Shown: positions 53,944 through 63,319, counted from the stretch's first letter. The stretch: DNA of 64,000 nt from JAYZQT01 sp036136335 (GCA_036136335.1 JAYZQT010000007.1:117613-181612), one strand, 5' to 3'. Notes: generated by a model from the letters alone, not told the origin. A program made the numbers and translations.

Positions 53944-56900
53944 TTATTCGGCGGACACTGGTTCGCGTTCGACAGTCGCGAATTCTGGTTTGTCTCGTTC
54001 AACCTGCGCAAACACCTCAGACATGTATTCGGTTTCACCGTCCCAAAGCACGACTTCAACCAGTGCATTAGCACCCGCGATGGAGTGCGTGGATTTGGTT
54101 TGCGTGCGTTCCGGCGTTAGCAGGTTTAGACAACCACCCCGGTCCACCGATGTTCCTGGCTCACCCATCGGGTCATACATCGCTGATGATTCGTAGCCGT
54201 GACAAACCCCGCGGGGCAGGCGCTGGGTGGGCAAGGCAGCGCAGATAACCGCACCGCGATCATTGTAAACCTTGACGAGGTCATGCTTCTTGAGGCCGCG
54301 CTCAGCGGCATCATCGGCGTTAAGGCGCATGATCCAATAATAGTATCCGTCAACGAGCGCCCGGTGATCTTCGATGTTGAGCAAGAACGAGTCCTTTCCG
54401 TCACCCTGAGTATGAAAACTGAATTTGGAGTGCGGCGTTAACATCTGGAGCGGAAATTTCTCGAACATTTCGCCAGAATGCTGCCCCTCCCAGGAGGGTT
54501 CGTATTTGACGATAGGTGGACGTTCGGGATCATTGACGCGCTTGAGACTGGAACACTCAAATTCGAGCTTGCCTGTCTGTGTCTGGAGACCCTTGAGATA
54601 TTCGTCGCTATAGTCTGACGGTAACGGGTGAGGTTCAGGAACGTCTTTCTTTCGACCTTCCCAGAACCAGCGAAAGGAGACCGGAGCACGCAGCTTGGGT
54701 TTTTCTGCTGGTACAACGTAGTAGCCCTTCCTTATGAATTTTTTCCAACTGATTACCTTGGGGAGGTCCGAGCCGTCAAAAAGACGCTTTACCCAGTCGA
54801 TCTCGTTCATACCCTCGGAGAAATAGTTGGCGAGCCCGAGCCGTTTGCAAATTTCGTTAAAAATCCAGTAATCTGATTTGGATTCGCCGAGTGGCTTGAT
54901 GGCTGGTGCCTGATAAACAATCACCCTGTGATTGAGCTGCTGTTGTCCGTGATGGCCATATCCACCGAGCCCAGCCCACTCGCTAATATCGGCTCGTTCA
55001 AAATTGGTGCAGGCCGGCAGAATTAAATCGGCGAACTGCGATTCTCCCTCATGCCAGATCGACTGGTTAACCACAAATTCAAGATTGGGCGATTGATACA
55101 TGCGCACCCAGCGGTTTGTATTGCCCATCGTTGCAAGAATGGAACCACCATATTTGTAAAGCATCTTAACGGGAGCATGTCCCGGCGCAGGATATGAAAA
55201 CTTGGCAAACTGGTGTTCGATAGACTTGCCAACCCACGGATATCCTTCGGCTTTTCCATCCATTATGGCCTCCGGCATCTTGAGCCGGGGTATGCGTTGG
55301 AATGGTGTATTCATGGTGGGAAGCTGAGGCATTCGCTGGTAAAGCTCGACAGGCATCGCTGTGCCCTCGAGATCTCCGGACATGCCTCCGTCGGCATAGC
55401 CGGGGAAATAAAAATTAAAGTCCAGAGGACAACCCCACTGGAGATTCCCCATATTCACGCCGGGTTTGCCGAGACCCTGCATCGCAACCATGCAGACCAT
55501 GACCCGGGCCCACTGGATGCCGGTTTGATTGCGGCATGCGCCACCGTGACCATTTCCCCAGCCCCCGGGCGCCAGATAAACGCGTTTGGTACCCCATCGG
55601 CGAGCCAGTGCGCGGACGTCCTTGGCTGGAACACCGGTTTCGGATTCCTGCCATTCCGGAGTTTTGGGCACACCGTCGTCCTCACCCGTTACATAGGATT
55701 TCCATTTGTCGAATCCAGTTGTATGGGTCTCTACGTAGGATTTGTCATACAGGCCTTCCTCAATCCAGACGTACGCGATAGCCATAGCCATCGCGACGGA
55801 GGTAGTCGGCTTCGGTGCCAACCACTTCCCGGGAAGAAACTGCGCGGATGCATTGTAATACGGATCTACATGGACGACTTCTATTCCGAGGTCGGGGTTC
55901 TTGAGCCATTGTCGACGAACGGTCCCCTCCTGAGCACCGTATGACCCTGACGTCGTCTCCGGATCAGCTGCCCAGAAGACGATCATATCGCAGTTCTGCA
56001 AACAGTCTTCCACAGTGCCATATGTTTCGGATTGGCCAACGCGCAGTGAATGCCCCCAGTGATGTACCGCGCCCCAGTACCAACCTTCCCAGCTATCAGG
56101 ATTGTGATGGATTTGTGTATGGCCAACGGTATTTTTAAACCGGGCCAAAGCCGACAGGTAGTAGCCAATGTTGCCCCAGGTATGATGCGAACCATGACTA
56201 ACCGCCATTGCACCGGGCCCATGTTCCCGTTTTACCCGCTTGATTTCGCCTGCCACGATGTCCAGTGCTTCGTCCCAGGAAATTGCCTCGTAACCTGACT
56301 TGCCCCGGTTTTCGGGATTGCGGTCTCCATTCGGGTCGAAGTCCACTCGTTTCATTGGTTGCAACAAACGGTCTGGTGAATAGACAATCGACTTGGCGTT
56401 TTGGCCATGGGGCGCCAGTGTCGTCTTGCGTGGCGGGGTGAGATCAATACCGCGCGCTCTAATGGTCCATGGCCCCGGATCACTCCTGTCAAAATCAATC
56501 GGCGTCATCCGGAGTATCTTGCCGTCCTTGACATAAAGAAACACCGGGCCCCCGTTTGTCATATTGCAGTAACGCATGCTGCCATCAGGCATTTTTATCC
56601 CGGTTTTCCAGCCAACCGACTGGGTCAGCATGACTGTTTGCGCAAACCAGTTGGTAATGTCTTCCTCCCCTTCCACAGAGAGCAGAAAATCCTTTTGGGC
56701 GTTAATCTGGTCCAGCCAGTTTATCGGCGGCATAAGCAGGTTCGCGCCAATTGCAGCGGTTTTGAAACCAAGCGCCATGTCAGGGTCGGGATGCAGACCA
56801 CGGCCGCTTGTCACTCTTCCGTTCTCGAACCGGTACCAGCGTCCCGTTTCCTCGTCGCGTGCCATGATCTGGGCGGTGAAGTTGCGCTCTTCCAGACGCT

Positions 56901-56976
56901 GGCGAAAAGCGGCGTTTCGCCACGCTGTGTATTTCAGAATCAACGATAGGCCAAAAAGGATAAACGAGAACTTCAT
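53944..56976 (-). CDS. molybdopterin large subunit, pyrogallol hydroxytransferase-like, with N-terminal SCP2-like domain
   Basis: 1010 aa DMSO-reductase-family catalytic subunit. No N-terminal 4Fe-4S cysteine motif, as in transhydroxylase. Landmarks: GSHHTWGNIGYYLSALARF, NPDSWEGWYWGAVHHWGH, FWAADPETTSGSYGAQ, NQTGIQWARVMVCMVAMQGLGKPGVN (split reading of the cofactor region), NQSIWHEGESQFADLILPACTNFERADI. The first ~125 residues precede the usual start of the family and resemble an SCP2 sterol-carrier fold (ARDEETGRWYRFENGRV, LHPDPDMALGFKTA, LLSVEGEEDITNW). Transhydroxylase is about 875 aa, so the difference equals this extra domain. No Tat signal, so cytosolic. Likely moves or adds a hydroxyl on a polyphenol or related ring. 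Confidence 0.88.
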   Translation of the reverse strand: MKFSFILFGLSLILKYTAWRNAAFRQRLEERNFTAQIMARDEETGRWYRFENGRVTSGRGLHPDPDMALGFKTAAIGANLLMPPINWLDQINAQKDFLLSVEGEEDITNWFAQTVMLTQSVGWKTGIKMPDGSMRYCNMTNGGPVFLYVKDGKILRMTPIDFDRSDPGPWTIRARGIDLTPPRKTTLAPHGQNAKSIVYSPDRLLQPMKRVDFDPNGDRNPENRGKSGYEAISWDEALDIVAGEIKRVKREHGPGAMAVSHGSHHTWGNIGYYLSALARFKNTVGHTQIHHNPDSWEGWYWGAVHHWGHSLRVGQSETYGTVEDCLQNCDMIVFWAADPETTSGSYGAQEGTVRRQWLKNPDLGIEVVHVDPYYNASAQFLPGKWLAPKPTTSVAMAMAIAYVWIEEGLYDKSYVETHTTGFDKWKSYVTGEDDGVPKTPEWQESETGVPAKDVRALARRWGTKRVYLAPGGWGNGHGGACRNQTGIQWARVMVCMVAMQGLGKPGVNMGNLQWGCPLDFNFYFPGYADGGMSGDLEGTAMPVELYQRMPQLPTMNTPFQRIPRLKMPEAIMDGKAEGYPWVGKSIEHQFAKFSYPAPGHAPVKMLYKYGGSILATMGNTNRWVRMYQSPNLEFVVNQSIWHEGESQFADLILPACTNFERADISEWAGLGGYGHHGQQQLNHRVIVYQAPAIKPLGESKSDYWIFNEICKRLGLANYFSEGMNEIDWVKRLFDGSDLPKVISWKKFIRKGYYVVPAEKPKLRAPVSFRWFWEGRKKDVPEPHPLPSDYSDEYLKGLQTQTGKLEFECSSLKRVNDPERPPIVKYEPSWEGQHSGEMFEKFPLQMLTPHSKFSFHTQGDGKDSFLLNIEDHRALVDGYYYWIMRLNADDAAERGLKKHDLVKVYNDRGAVICAALPTQRLPRGVCHGYESSAMYDPMGEPGTSVDRGGCLNLLTPERTQTKSTHSIAGANALVEVVLWDGETEYMSEVFAQVERDKPEFATVEREPVSAE

Positions 56977-57122
56977 TACTACCTCCCGAAGGCAAGGTCG
57001 TTTTCACAGAAACGATAAGTGCCGGGGCCAGAATCCATGTGCTTTTGGAGTTTAAACCCGTCTAACTTGTACCAAACTGTTGTTATAGAACACAACTTGA
57101 TGCAAGAACCGTCCAATATGCA

Positions 57123-57920
57123 TTATTTTGCGTTTTCAATCATTAGCTCTAGCTTGGGCCACGCTTCGTCTCCTTTTTCCGCCATCAGTGTCAGGTAACC
57201 TTCATCAAGCCAGTCCGTTATTCCCAGTTTATAACTTGGACGGGCCTTGATGGCCTCATACCAATCAGCAATTCTCGGTTTCCCGCTGATGAAACCAAGA
57301 ACGTGGAGGTGATCGAGACGAGTGAGGTAGGGTGTAAAGGCTGAATCCGTGATCGTGTAGGCGTCACCGGCTAGCCATTCATGCTGGCCGAGGGAAACTT
57401 CCATGTCATTGAGCAGTTTGATCCACATATCTACTGCGACGCCAAATTCGCGTGCATCAAGTCCATTGTACACCACGTCGCGCCGCCGTTCGCGTTTGAT
57501 GGGATCCGGTATATTTTCCACCAGTTCGCGACATGCTGTTTCCCCTTTGTCAAGAAACTGATGGCGAAAGGCAATGCCCATGCTTAGCGTTGCCGTGCCA
57601 AGATCGTGATGGCCTTCTGCGAGACGCTGGTTCCAGAGACGCACCTGCGACCTGCCATAAGGATCTTCCGGTCGCAGCGGTGGGTCAGGAAATGCATCGT
57701 CTAAATATTCAAGTATGACATTCGACTCACATATCACACGATTGCCGTCAATCAGGGTCGGAACCACCCCTTTGGGATTTAGCCTAACGTATTCTGGTCT
57801 CTGCTGTTCGCCTGCCCGAAGGTTCAGATGATGGCTTTTCCACTCAAGTCCTTTCTCGGCAAGAGCCACACGCACCTTCTGAGCACATGACGACATCGTG
57901 TTGTGATAGAGTTCAAGCAT
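57123..57920 (-). CDS. glutathione S-transferase
   Basis: About 265 aa. Thioredoxin-like N-terminal domain with LYHNTMSSCAQKVRVALAEKG (Ser/Cys in SSC near the catalytic position) and LNPKGVVPTLIDG, ESNVILEYLDD; all-alpha C-terminal domain with YTITDSAFTPYLTRLD. ATG 57920 has AAAGG upstream. Length and a long insert around residues 110-150 are like the etherase/dehalogenase-type bacterial GSTs. Substrate unknown. Confidence 0.9.
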   Translation of the reverse strand: MLELYHNTMSSCAQKVRVALAEKGLEWKSHHLNLRAGEQQRPEYVRLNPKGVVPTLIDGNRVICESNVILEYLDDAFPDPPLRPEDPYGRSQVRLWNQRLAEGHHDLGTATLSMGIAFRHQFLDKGETACRELVENIPDPIKRERRRDVVYNGLDAREFGVAVDMWIKLLNDMEVSLGQHEWLAGDAYTITDSAFTPYLTRLDHLHVLGFISGKPRIADWYEAIKARPSYKLGITDWLDEGYLTLMAEKGDEAWPKLELMIENAK

Positions 57921-58000
57921 CAAAACCTTTCTTTCGACATGTTATTTGCTACAAAGGATCGTCATCAATAATCTATTATGGCGCAATACGGGCCAACCAG

Positions 58001-58795
58001 TCAGCAACCCAGCGCCGCACCCAAATTGGAAAAACAGGCATCTAAAAACAATCCGTGCTCGCATTGTTTGCTGTGGTTCGGACAGGCATTCGTGTCAAGA
58101 AGATCTTTGATTTTTCCCAGGGTGGGATCAATCCACGAAAGGTCGGCCTTGTAGGGTATCAGGGTCATCCTGAAATTCATGGTTGCGCTGCTATCACCAA
58201 GAAAAGGTTTTGTGGTGAAGCGGTCACCGTCGCAATAAAGAAAATACCCTGTCCCGGAGGTATCTAGACCAAGTCGCCTCATTACCCAGATATAAAAATC
58301 CATCTGTCGCTTGTAGGACTCTTTCCACCAGCCTTCTAGATTTATTTCTTTTCCGGGTGATTTCTGGGACGTGCTTTTGTAATCAACAACATGAACCTTC
58401 CCGGTTTTGGTATTAAGCCATACATCGTCAAGACCCCCCCCAACTTTCAGATTGGTATCTTCATGCACGGTGTGGAAACGGCCCTCTGCCCCAAAATGAA
58501 GGCTTTGTGTCCATAACTCGAAGCTGGCGTGCTGGAAAGGAATCAGGTGGCCCATCCCAAGTTTTTCAAGAAACGGATGAGATGTCTGGGTGCGCCGGTG
58601 CTGATCAAAGTCTCTTTTTAACAATACGTCGGTTGCTTCGTTGATGTTAAAGCCCGGAATACTGGGAAATTTTACTCCACGTGCCTGCTGTAGATAAAAA
58701 CACGCCGGACACCGGACAAAATTCTCGATTCGGGAACGACTTAGCTCATACGGCTCAGGTTTTTCGGGTTTATAAGTACCGCGGTGCCGAGACAT
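58001..58795 (-). CDS. PD-(D/E)XK nuclease-superfamily protein, Cas4/RecB-like, with Fe-S cysteines
   Basis: 264 aa. Core GGGLDDVW (D123/D124) and VHVVDYKSTSQK (D138-x-K140) form the PD-(D/E)XK active site. C29 and C32 in NFVRCPACFYLQ near the N-terminus and CPNHSKQCEHG near the C-terminus are placed as in the 4Fe-4S nucleases Cas4 and AddB. No CRISPR array or other cas gene is present in the window. It could be a stand-alone DNA-repair or defence exonuclease. Confidence 0.82.
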   Translation of the reverse strand: MSRHRGTYKPEKPEPYELSRSRIENFVRCPACFYLQQARGVKFPSIPGFNINEATDVLLKRDFDQHRRTQTSHPFLEKLGMGHLIPFQHASFELWTQSLHFGAEGRFHTVHEDTNLKVGGGLDDVWLNTKTGKVHVVDYKSTSQKSPGKEINLEGWWKESYKRQMDFYIWVMRRLGLDTSGTGYFLYCDGDRFTTKPFLGDSSATMNFRMTLIPYKADLSWIDPTLGKIKDLLDTNACPNHSKQCEHGLFLDACFSNLGAALGC

Positions 58796-59160
58796 CTGTC
58801 ATTACCTGTTTTGTTGGATCTTCTGTACATCCGATGAACAGCTATAGAAGGTCTTCCATTTTGGGAAACCACCTGTTGTTCAACAACAAACTCACAAAGG
58901 TTACGACAGGTATCAAGGTGATGGAATACATTCAGTGCACAGTTTGATTCGTAGCCCATGTCTGGCGCGACCGCGGTACGACTTGCACCTGCCACTTGTA
59001 TTTAAAACAGACACTCGAAGGAAGGGGTTAATCGGAAACAATACCGCCTGTCCCGACCACTCAGGATTAGCCGTTAATACCCTTTCGCTACCTGTTTCCC
59101 TATGACAGGATAACCCCGTAACAAACGAAAAATGTTTCACACGGAGCGACGAGAATAGTA
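58796..59160. other. divergent intergenic region
   Basis: About 365 bases between the nuclease and the DapA-family gene. No gene or clear regulatory repeat; both promoters should lie here. Confidence 0.45.
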
Positions 59161-60138
59161 ATGGCAAAATATTCGAAAACTGAAGCCAAGGAATACGCTC
59201 AGGAAAATTTTCGTGGAATTTTCGCAGCTACCATGACCCCCTTCAGTCCCGATGGAACTGCCGATGAAGAAGGCCTGCGCAGCAACCTTCGTCACTGGAT
59301 AGACGATCTCGGTATCTCTGGCCTTTTCGTAAACGGCAAACAGGGAGAGTTCTTTTCCATGACGATTGCGGAGCGCAAACGGCAGTTTGAAATAGTCGTC
59401 GACGAGGTCGGTGACCGCTGCCGGACCGTAATGTCTTGCTCCGATGAGAACCTGGATACGGTTCTGGATCTGGGTCATCATGCGCAGAACATTGGCGCCA
59501 ACTGGATTATCGTCCATGCACCGCCACTATATTTTCATACGAATGTAGATGCAGTGCTGAAAGAATATTACCGGCATATCGCGGAACAGTTGGAAATTGG
59601 CGTCGCCATTTGGCATCAGCCAGACTACAACTATGTTGTCGAGCCAGAGGTTTGCGCGGACATTGCTGACCTCCAGAACATCGTGGCCATAAAGTACAGT
59701 GTAGATCGCGACCGTGACGCCCGCCTCACTGACATGACCCGTGGCAAACTGATCGTCAGCACCTCGTCCGAGGATTTGTGGCTGGAAAATATTGTTGAGC
59801 TTGGATGGCAGGTCTATCTCTGCTCCACACCGCCTTTCCTGATGCAAACCAAGGTGGACCAGCGGATGAATGAATACACCCGCCTCGCATTCAATGGCGA
59901 CATTGACAAGGCACGAGCCGTGCGTGACAGCCTGAACCCGGTGCGTGCAGCATTGAAAGACACGCGTCCCGCTGACAAACCTCATGCGCAACAAAAATAC
60001 TGGGCCGGTTTACTCGGCCAGGTGGGTGGCCCGGTGCGGCGCCCGCTACTCGAACTTAGCGGGGCAGAAAAGGTCGCAGTCCAAGTGGCATTTGACGCCT
60101 GTGGCCTTCAGGTTAACGCCTCTGAAATGGCAGTTTAA
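59161..60138 (+). CDS. dihydrodipicolinate synthase (DapA) family aldolase/lyase, divergent
   Basis: 325 aa TIM barrel: FAATMTPFSPDGTADEEGLR, LFVNGKQGEFFSMTIAER and the Schiff-base lysine K178 in NIVAIKYS. The usual YNxP catalytic tyrosine motif is replaced by WHQPDYNY, and the GTTGE-like loop reads GKQGEF. These changes argue against DapA itself and for a different pyruvate-aldolase or hydratase-aldolase, as expected in an aromatic-degrading neighbourhood. It is monocistronic and convergent with the LLM gene. Confidence 0.87.
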   Translation: MAKYSKTEAKEYAQENFRGIFAATMTPFSPDGTADEEGLRSNLRHWIDDLGISGLFVNGKQGEFFSMTIAERKRQFEIVVDEVGDRCRTVMSCSDENLDTVLDLGHHAQNIGANWIIVHAPPLYFHTNVDAVLKEYYRHIAEQLEIGVAIWHQPDYNYVVEPEVCADIADLQNIVAIKYSVDRDRDARLTDMTRGKLIVSTSSEDLWLENIVELGWQVYLCSTPPFLMQTKVDQRMNEYTRLAFNGDIDKARAVRDSLNPVRAALKDTRPADKPHAQQKYWAGLLGQVGGPVRRPLLELSGAEKVAVQVAFDACGLQVNASEMAV

Positions 60139-60367
60139 ATTGCCAATGGCGACACTCCATGCAATTGCGTTCGGCCGCAAACAAGCCCCTCGCACCATAC
60201 CCGGGAACGTGGCCACAGAATGTTTCAAGCTGCCACCAACGTTATCTTATTGTAGGGTCATTTTAAAGGATCCAGATGCATGAGCCGGTGTTAGTCTTTA
60301 CCGGACGCCTTCCTTATATTTTTTGATCTCGGACATCACAAAGAACTGAAAAAGGGAGCGCCCTGCA

Positions 60368-61348
60368 CTAATCCATCACTTGGGCCAGCAGCTCGAAAGA
60401 TCTTACCCGCGCCTGGTGGTCCCAAATCGCCGCGGCGACCATCAACTCGTCAGCGCCGGTAGCCTCGATCAGCGCTTCAAGCTTGGCCTTGATGGTCACC
60501 GCTGAGCCGTAGAAGGAGCAGGCCAGCATGGTCGACGCCTGCGCCTTCTCCATCGGTGACCAGACACTTTCGATGTCGTCGACCGGAGGCGGCAACCGGC
60601 CACGCGTGCCACGTACCATGCGGATAACATTTTGTTGCGGGCTGGAAAACAGCCGCTTGGCCTCTTCTTCAGTTTCAGAGACAATCGCGTTGCAGCCGAC
60701 CATCACGTAGGGCTCTGTGAGCTGCGGAGATGGCTCGAACCGCTCACGGTATATCGCCACGGCCTGCATCAACGCCTGTGGTGCGAAATGCGAAGCAAAT
60801 GCGTAGGGAAGACCGAGCATCGCAGCAAGCTGCGCACCGAATAGGCTAGAGCCCAGAATCCACAAGGGTACGTTTGTATTTTCACCAGGAATTGCGTGAA
60901 TTGCCTGGTTCTCCTCGGGTGGGCCAAGCAAACCTCTCAACTCAACGACATCCTGCGGGAAATATTCAGACGAATTTGGGCCGCGTCGGAGCGCCTGCAG
61001 TGTGCGCTGGTCGGTACCCGGCGCCCTTCCCAAGCCGAGATCGATGCGGCCCGGGAACAAAGTCGCGAGTGTACCGAACTGCTCTGCTATCACCATCGGT
61101 GAGTGATTGGGCAGCATGATGCCGCCGGCTCCGACACGGATTGTCTTGGTACCGCCTGCGACATGGCAGATGCAGACGGCGGTAGCGGCGCTGGCAATGC
61201 CCGCAAGGTTGTGGTGTTCCGCCAACCAGAAGCGGGAATACCCGGCCACCTCTGCGTGCTGTGCGAGGTCGAGCGCGTTGGCCAACGCGTCAGCTGGCGT
61301 GAAGTCTTCACCAATATATGCCAGATCGAGTACAGAGAGTTGCACCAT
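60368..61348 (-). CDS. LLM class flavin-dependent oxidoreductase, MsnO8-like
   Basis: 326 aa. Typical landmarks: LSVLDLAYIGEDFTPADAL, SRFWLAEHHNLAGIASAA, AGGIMLPNHSPMVIAEQFGTLATLFPGRIDLGLGRAPGTD and GSSLFGAQLAAMLGLPYAFASHF. These are the alkanal-monooxygenase-like proteins of the MsnO8 branch with unknown substrate. This stretch is noticeably more GC-rich than most of the window, as is the tctC gene next to it. Confidence 0.91.
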   Translation of the reverse strand: MVQLSVLDLAYIGEDFTPADALANALDLAQHAEVAGYSRFWLAEHHNLAGIASAATAVCICHVAGGTKTIRVGAGGIMLPNHSPMVIAEQFGTLATLFPGRIDLGLGRAPGTDQRTLQALRRGPNSSEYFPQDVVELRGLLGPPEENQAIHAIPGENTNVPLWILGSSLFGAQLAAMLGLPYAFASHFAPQALMQAVAIYRERFEPSPQLTEPYVMVGCNAIVSETEEEAKRLFSSPQQNVIRMVRGTRGRLPPPVDDIESVWSPMEKAQASTMLACSFYGSAVTIKAKLEALIEATGADELMVAAAIWDHQARVRSFELLAQVMD

Positions 61349-61661
61349 GCCGTTATCCTAGCCCACCCGCGTCGTCATACCAGCACCCCTTCGCGCCCAA
61401 AACCAAGGCAAGTCCAACGTTGATAACCATTTTAAATCTGACGATAATTATTTAATCATTTTGTGTAATCGGGCAACTCTCAAACAAATAGAAAACTTCT
61501 TACGATATCGATTTAGATGGGATTACCCCGAGATAGGCCGCAATTTACACCAGCGACCTTCGAGTTATGACATTTAGGGCCCTCCGGGCTAGGCAGACAA
61601 ATTACCTTTGTTAATGCGATCAAAGCTTATGCAGGGATTTTGGGTGGCTGACAAAATTGAA
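61349..61661. other. intergenic, no gene seen
   Basis: About 310 bases between the LLM start and the tctC terminator. Probably the promoter of the LLM gene; nothing else recognised. Confidence 0.45.
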
Positions 61662-61691
61662 GAAGGACGGGTCCCACTGAACCCGTCCTTC
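61650..61691 (-). terminator. rho-independent terminator of tctC
   Basis: 11-bp perfect stem (GAAGGACGGGT at 61662-61672 with ACCCGTCCTTC at 61681-61691), 8-nt loop, about 20 nt after the tctC stop. Read on the minus strand the stem is followed by TCAATTTTG. Confidence 0.85.
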
Positions 61692-61710
61692 ATTTGTGGG
61701 CAGTTAAGCC

Positions 61711-62730
61711 CTACTTGAAGCCGTAAACGGCCTTCATCTTTTTGATCAATTCCGGTGAGACGTTGAGGCCAGCCCTCACAATCTTGCCTAGTTCCACACC
61801 AGAAATTGCGGCTACGGGTGCGCGGCGTTTCTTTGCATCCGCCAAAAACGCTGGATCCTTCATCGTTGCCATGAAGGAGGCACGCAGCGCGGCAGTACGG
61901 TCTTTGGGGACGTCCGGCGCGACCCAGAACCCCATGCCGACTTTTTCGCAAACCTCGATGAATTGGAGCATCGCCTTGCCTTCCTTGCCTTTCACGAGAT
62001 CGGCCATGTGTGGTACATTGGGCAGTTCTGGAATCTTCGGACCATACTGAATGATGTGCTTCAGCTTGCCGGTCTTGAGCCAGTCGTTCTTGATCGTGGT
62101 CCACCCGGTCCAATAGTTCATCCGGCCATGGACTTCCTTCTGGGCGATAGCCTTGTTGATTGCGGCTCCACCCTTATAGCCCTTGACGATCTTGAACTTG
62201 GTGCCCAGCAAGTGGTTCATGAGCGTAGGCATCAGATAGGTCTCTGACCCGAGCCCGGTCGAGCCCATAATGACTTCGGTCTTTTTAAGTCCCTCAAGCG
62301 TCGTCGCGGGTGCCGTATGAAACACAGACACAACGCTGGGCCGCTGGGTGATCGAGCCCAACCACTCGAACTTGGTCGCATCAAACTTTACGTTGCGAAG
62401 CGTGGGCGCGAGGACCGACGGTGCCAACACCTCAGCAACAAACGTCCCGTCCTTGGGTGCGGCGTTGTAGACGTAAGATGCACCCTTGGTGCCCCCACCG
62501 CCTGGCCGTGACGTGACGATAACGTTCGGATTGCCGGGAATGTGTTTAGTCCAATGCTCCGCAAGGATCCGACCATAAAGTCCGAGTGAGGCACCGAGCC
62601 CGCCGGGAACGACGATCGTGACGGTCTTTCCTTTGTAGAAGCTGGCGACGTCCGCTGACGCTGTGCCGCCAAGGCCCATCACTGCCACTGCAGAGAGGGC
62701 AGTCATTATAAGTTTTCTCCGTTTAAACAT
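61711..62730 (-). CDS. tctC: tripartite tricarboxylate transporter binding protein (TctC/Bug family)
   Basis: About 339 aa from ATG 62730, which has AGGAGA upstream and begins a signal peptide (MFKRRKLIMTALSAVAVMG, cleavage after TASA); a start at 62829 would bury the signal behind 33 polar residues. Mature part: GKTVTIVVPGGLGASLGLYGRILAEH, VTSRPGGGGTKGASYVYNAAPKDG and PTLRNVKFDATKFEWLGS, all Bug-family landmarks. No tctA/tctB beside it; the only TctA in the window lies 60 kb away. Confidence 0.92.
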   Translation of the reverse strand: MFKRRKLIMTALSAVAVMGLGGTASADVASFYKGKTVTIVVPGGLGASLGLYGRILAEHWTKHIPGNPNVIVTSRPGGGGTKGASYVYNAAPKDGTFVAEVLAPSVLAPTLRNVKFDATKFEWLGSITQRPSVVSVFHTAPATTLEGLKKTEVIMGSTGLGSETYLMPTLMNHLLGTKFKIVKGYKGGAAINKAIAQKEVHGRMNYWTGWTTIKNDWLKTGKLKHIIQYGPKIPELPNVPHMADLVKGKEGKAMLQFIEVCEKVGMGFWVAPDVPKDRTAALRASFMATMKDPAFLADAKKRRAPVAAISGVELGKIVRAGLNVSPELIKKMKAVYGFK

Positions 62731-62959
62731 GTTTTCTCCTGATTTAGCCTTTTTTTTGGATGGACAACAGTACGCACTGGCTGGAAGTTTTGAAAGGGGG
62801 CTCAAATTCCGTCGATCGGACTGATTCAATAAAAATCGAACAGAAGCGGAACGACAATAAATCCTCGTCGGAACATACTACATTCGGGTCCTGTTTGCAG
62901 GTAAACTTATCGCCACACTACAAAGGCAAGATGTTGCGCAGTCATCGCCTGCAAGGATC

Positions 62960-63319
62960 CTAAAAAGGAATCTCGTCATCCAAAACAGAAGGTTCTTCAG
63001 ACACAGAATCATTGAGATTTTCACGTCCGTAAGAAGACGTATTATCTGCTGAAGAATTCGCTCGTGCGACTTTCCAAGCCTTAACATCTGTATACCAACG
63101 GCCGTTGTATTCACGGCTTTCCAGGTCGATGGAGACAACCAGGTTTTCCCCCTCCTTGATTGCGAACTCATCTATTTTGCCGCTCCAGGCCATAAAACAA
63201 ACTTGCTTGGGGTACTGGCCCTCCGTTTCAAGAATATACTCTTGCTTTCGCCAAGGGCCGTTAGCAGATTCCCCTGAATTCTCGGGGAGAAGTTGAATGA
63301 TCTTACCGCTTAATTCCAT
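62960..63319 (-). CDS. DUF3127 protein with SSB-like acidic tail
   Basis: 119 aa. Residues 1-85 match the DUF3127 pattern as I know it (MELSGKII, GPWRKQEYILETEGQYPKQVCF, VSIDLESREYNGRWYTDVKAWKV), a small OB-like beta domain. A low-complexity linker follows and the protein ends DDEIPF, close to the DDDIPF tip by which SSB recruits repair proteins. DUF3127 is mostly known from Bacteroidetes, so its presence here suggests transfer. It lies just inside a tRNA-fMet integration site. Confidence 0.85.
   Translation of the reverse strand: MELSGKIIQLLPENSGESANGPWRKQEYILETEGQYPKQVCFMAWSGKIDEFAIKEGENLVVSIDLESREYNGRWYTDVKAWKVARANSSADNTSSYGRENLNDSVSEEPSVLDDEIPF

Noticed and set aside
55213..55944. 243-codon plus-strand frame
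   Set aside because: Antisense to the molybdopterin subunit, whose long family-like frame explains the open reading.
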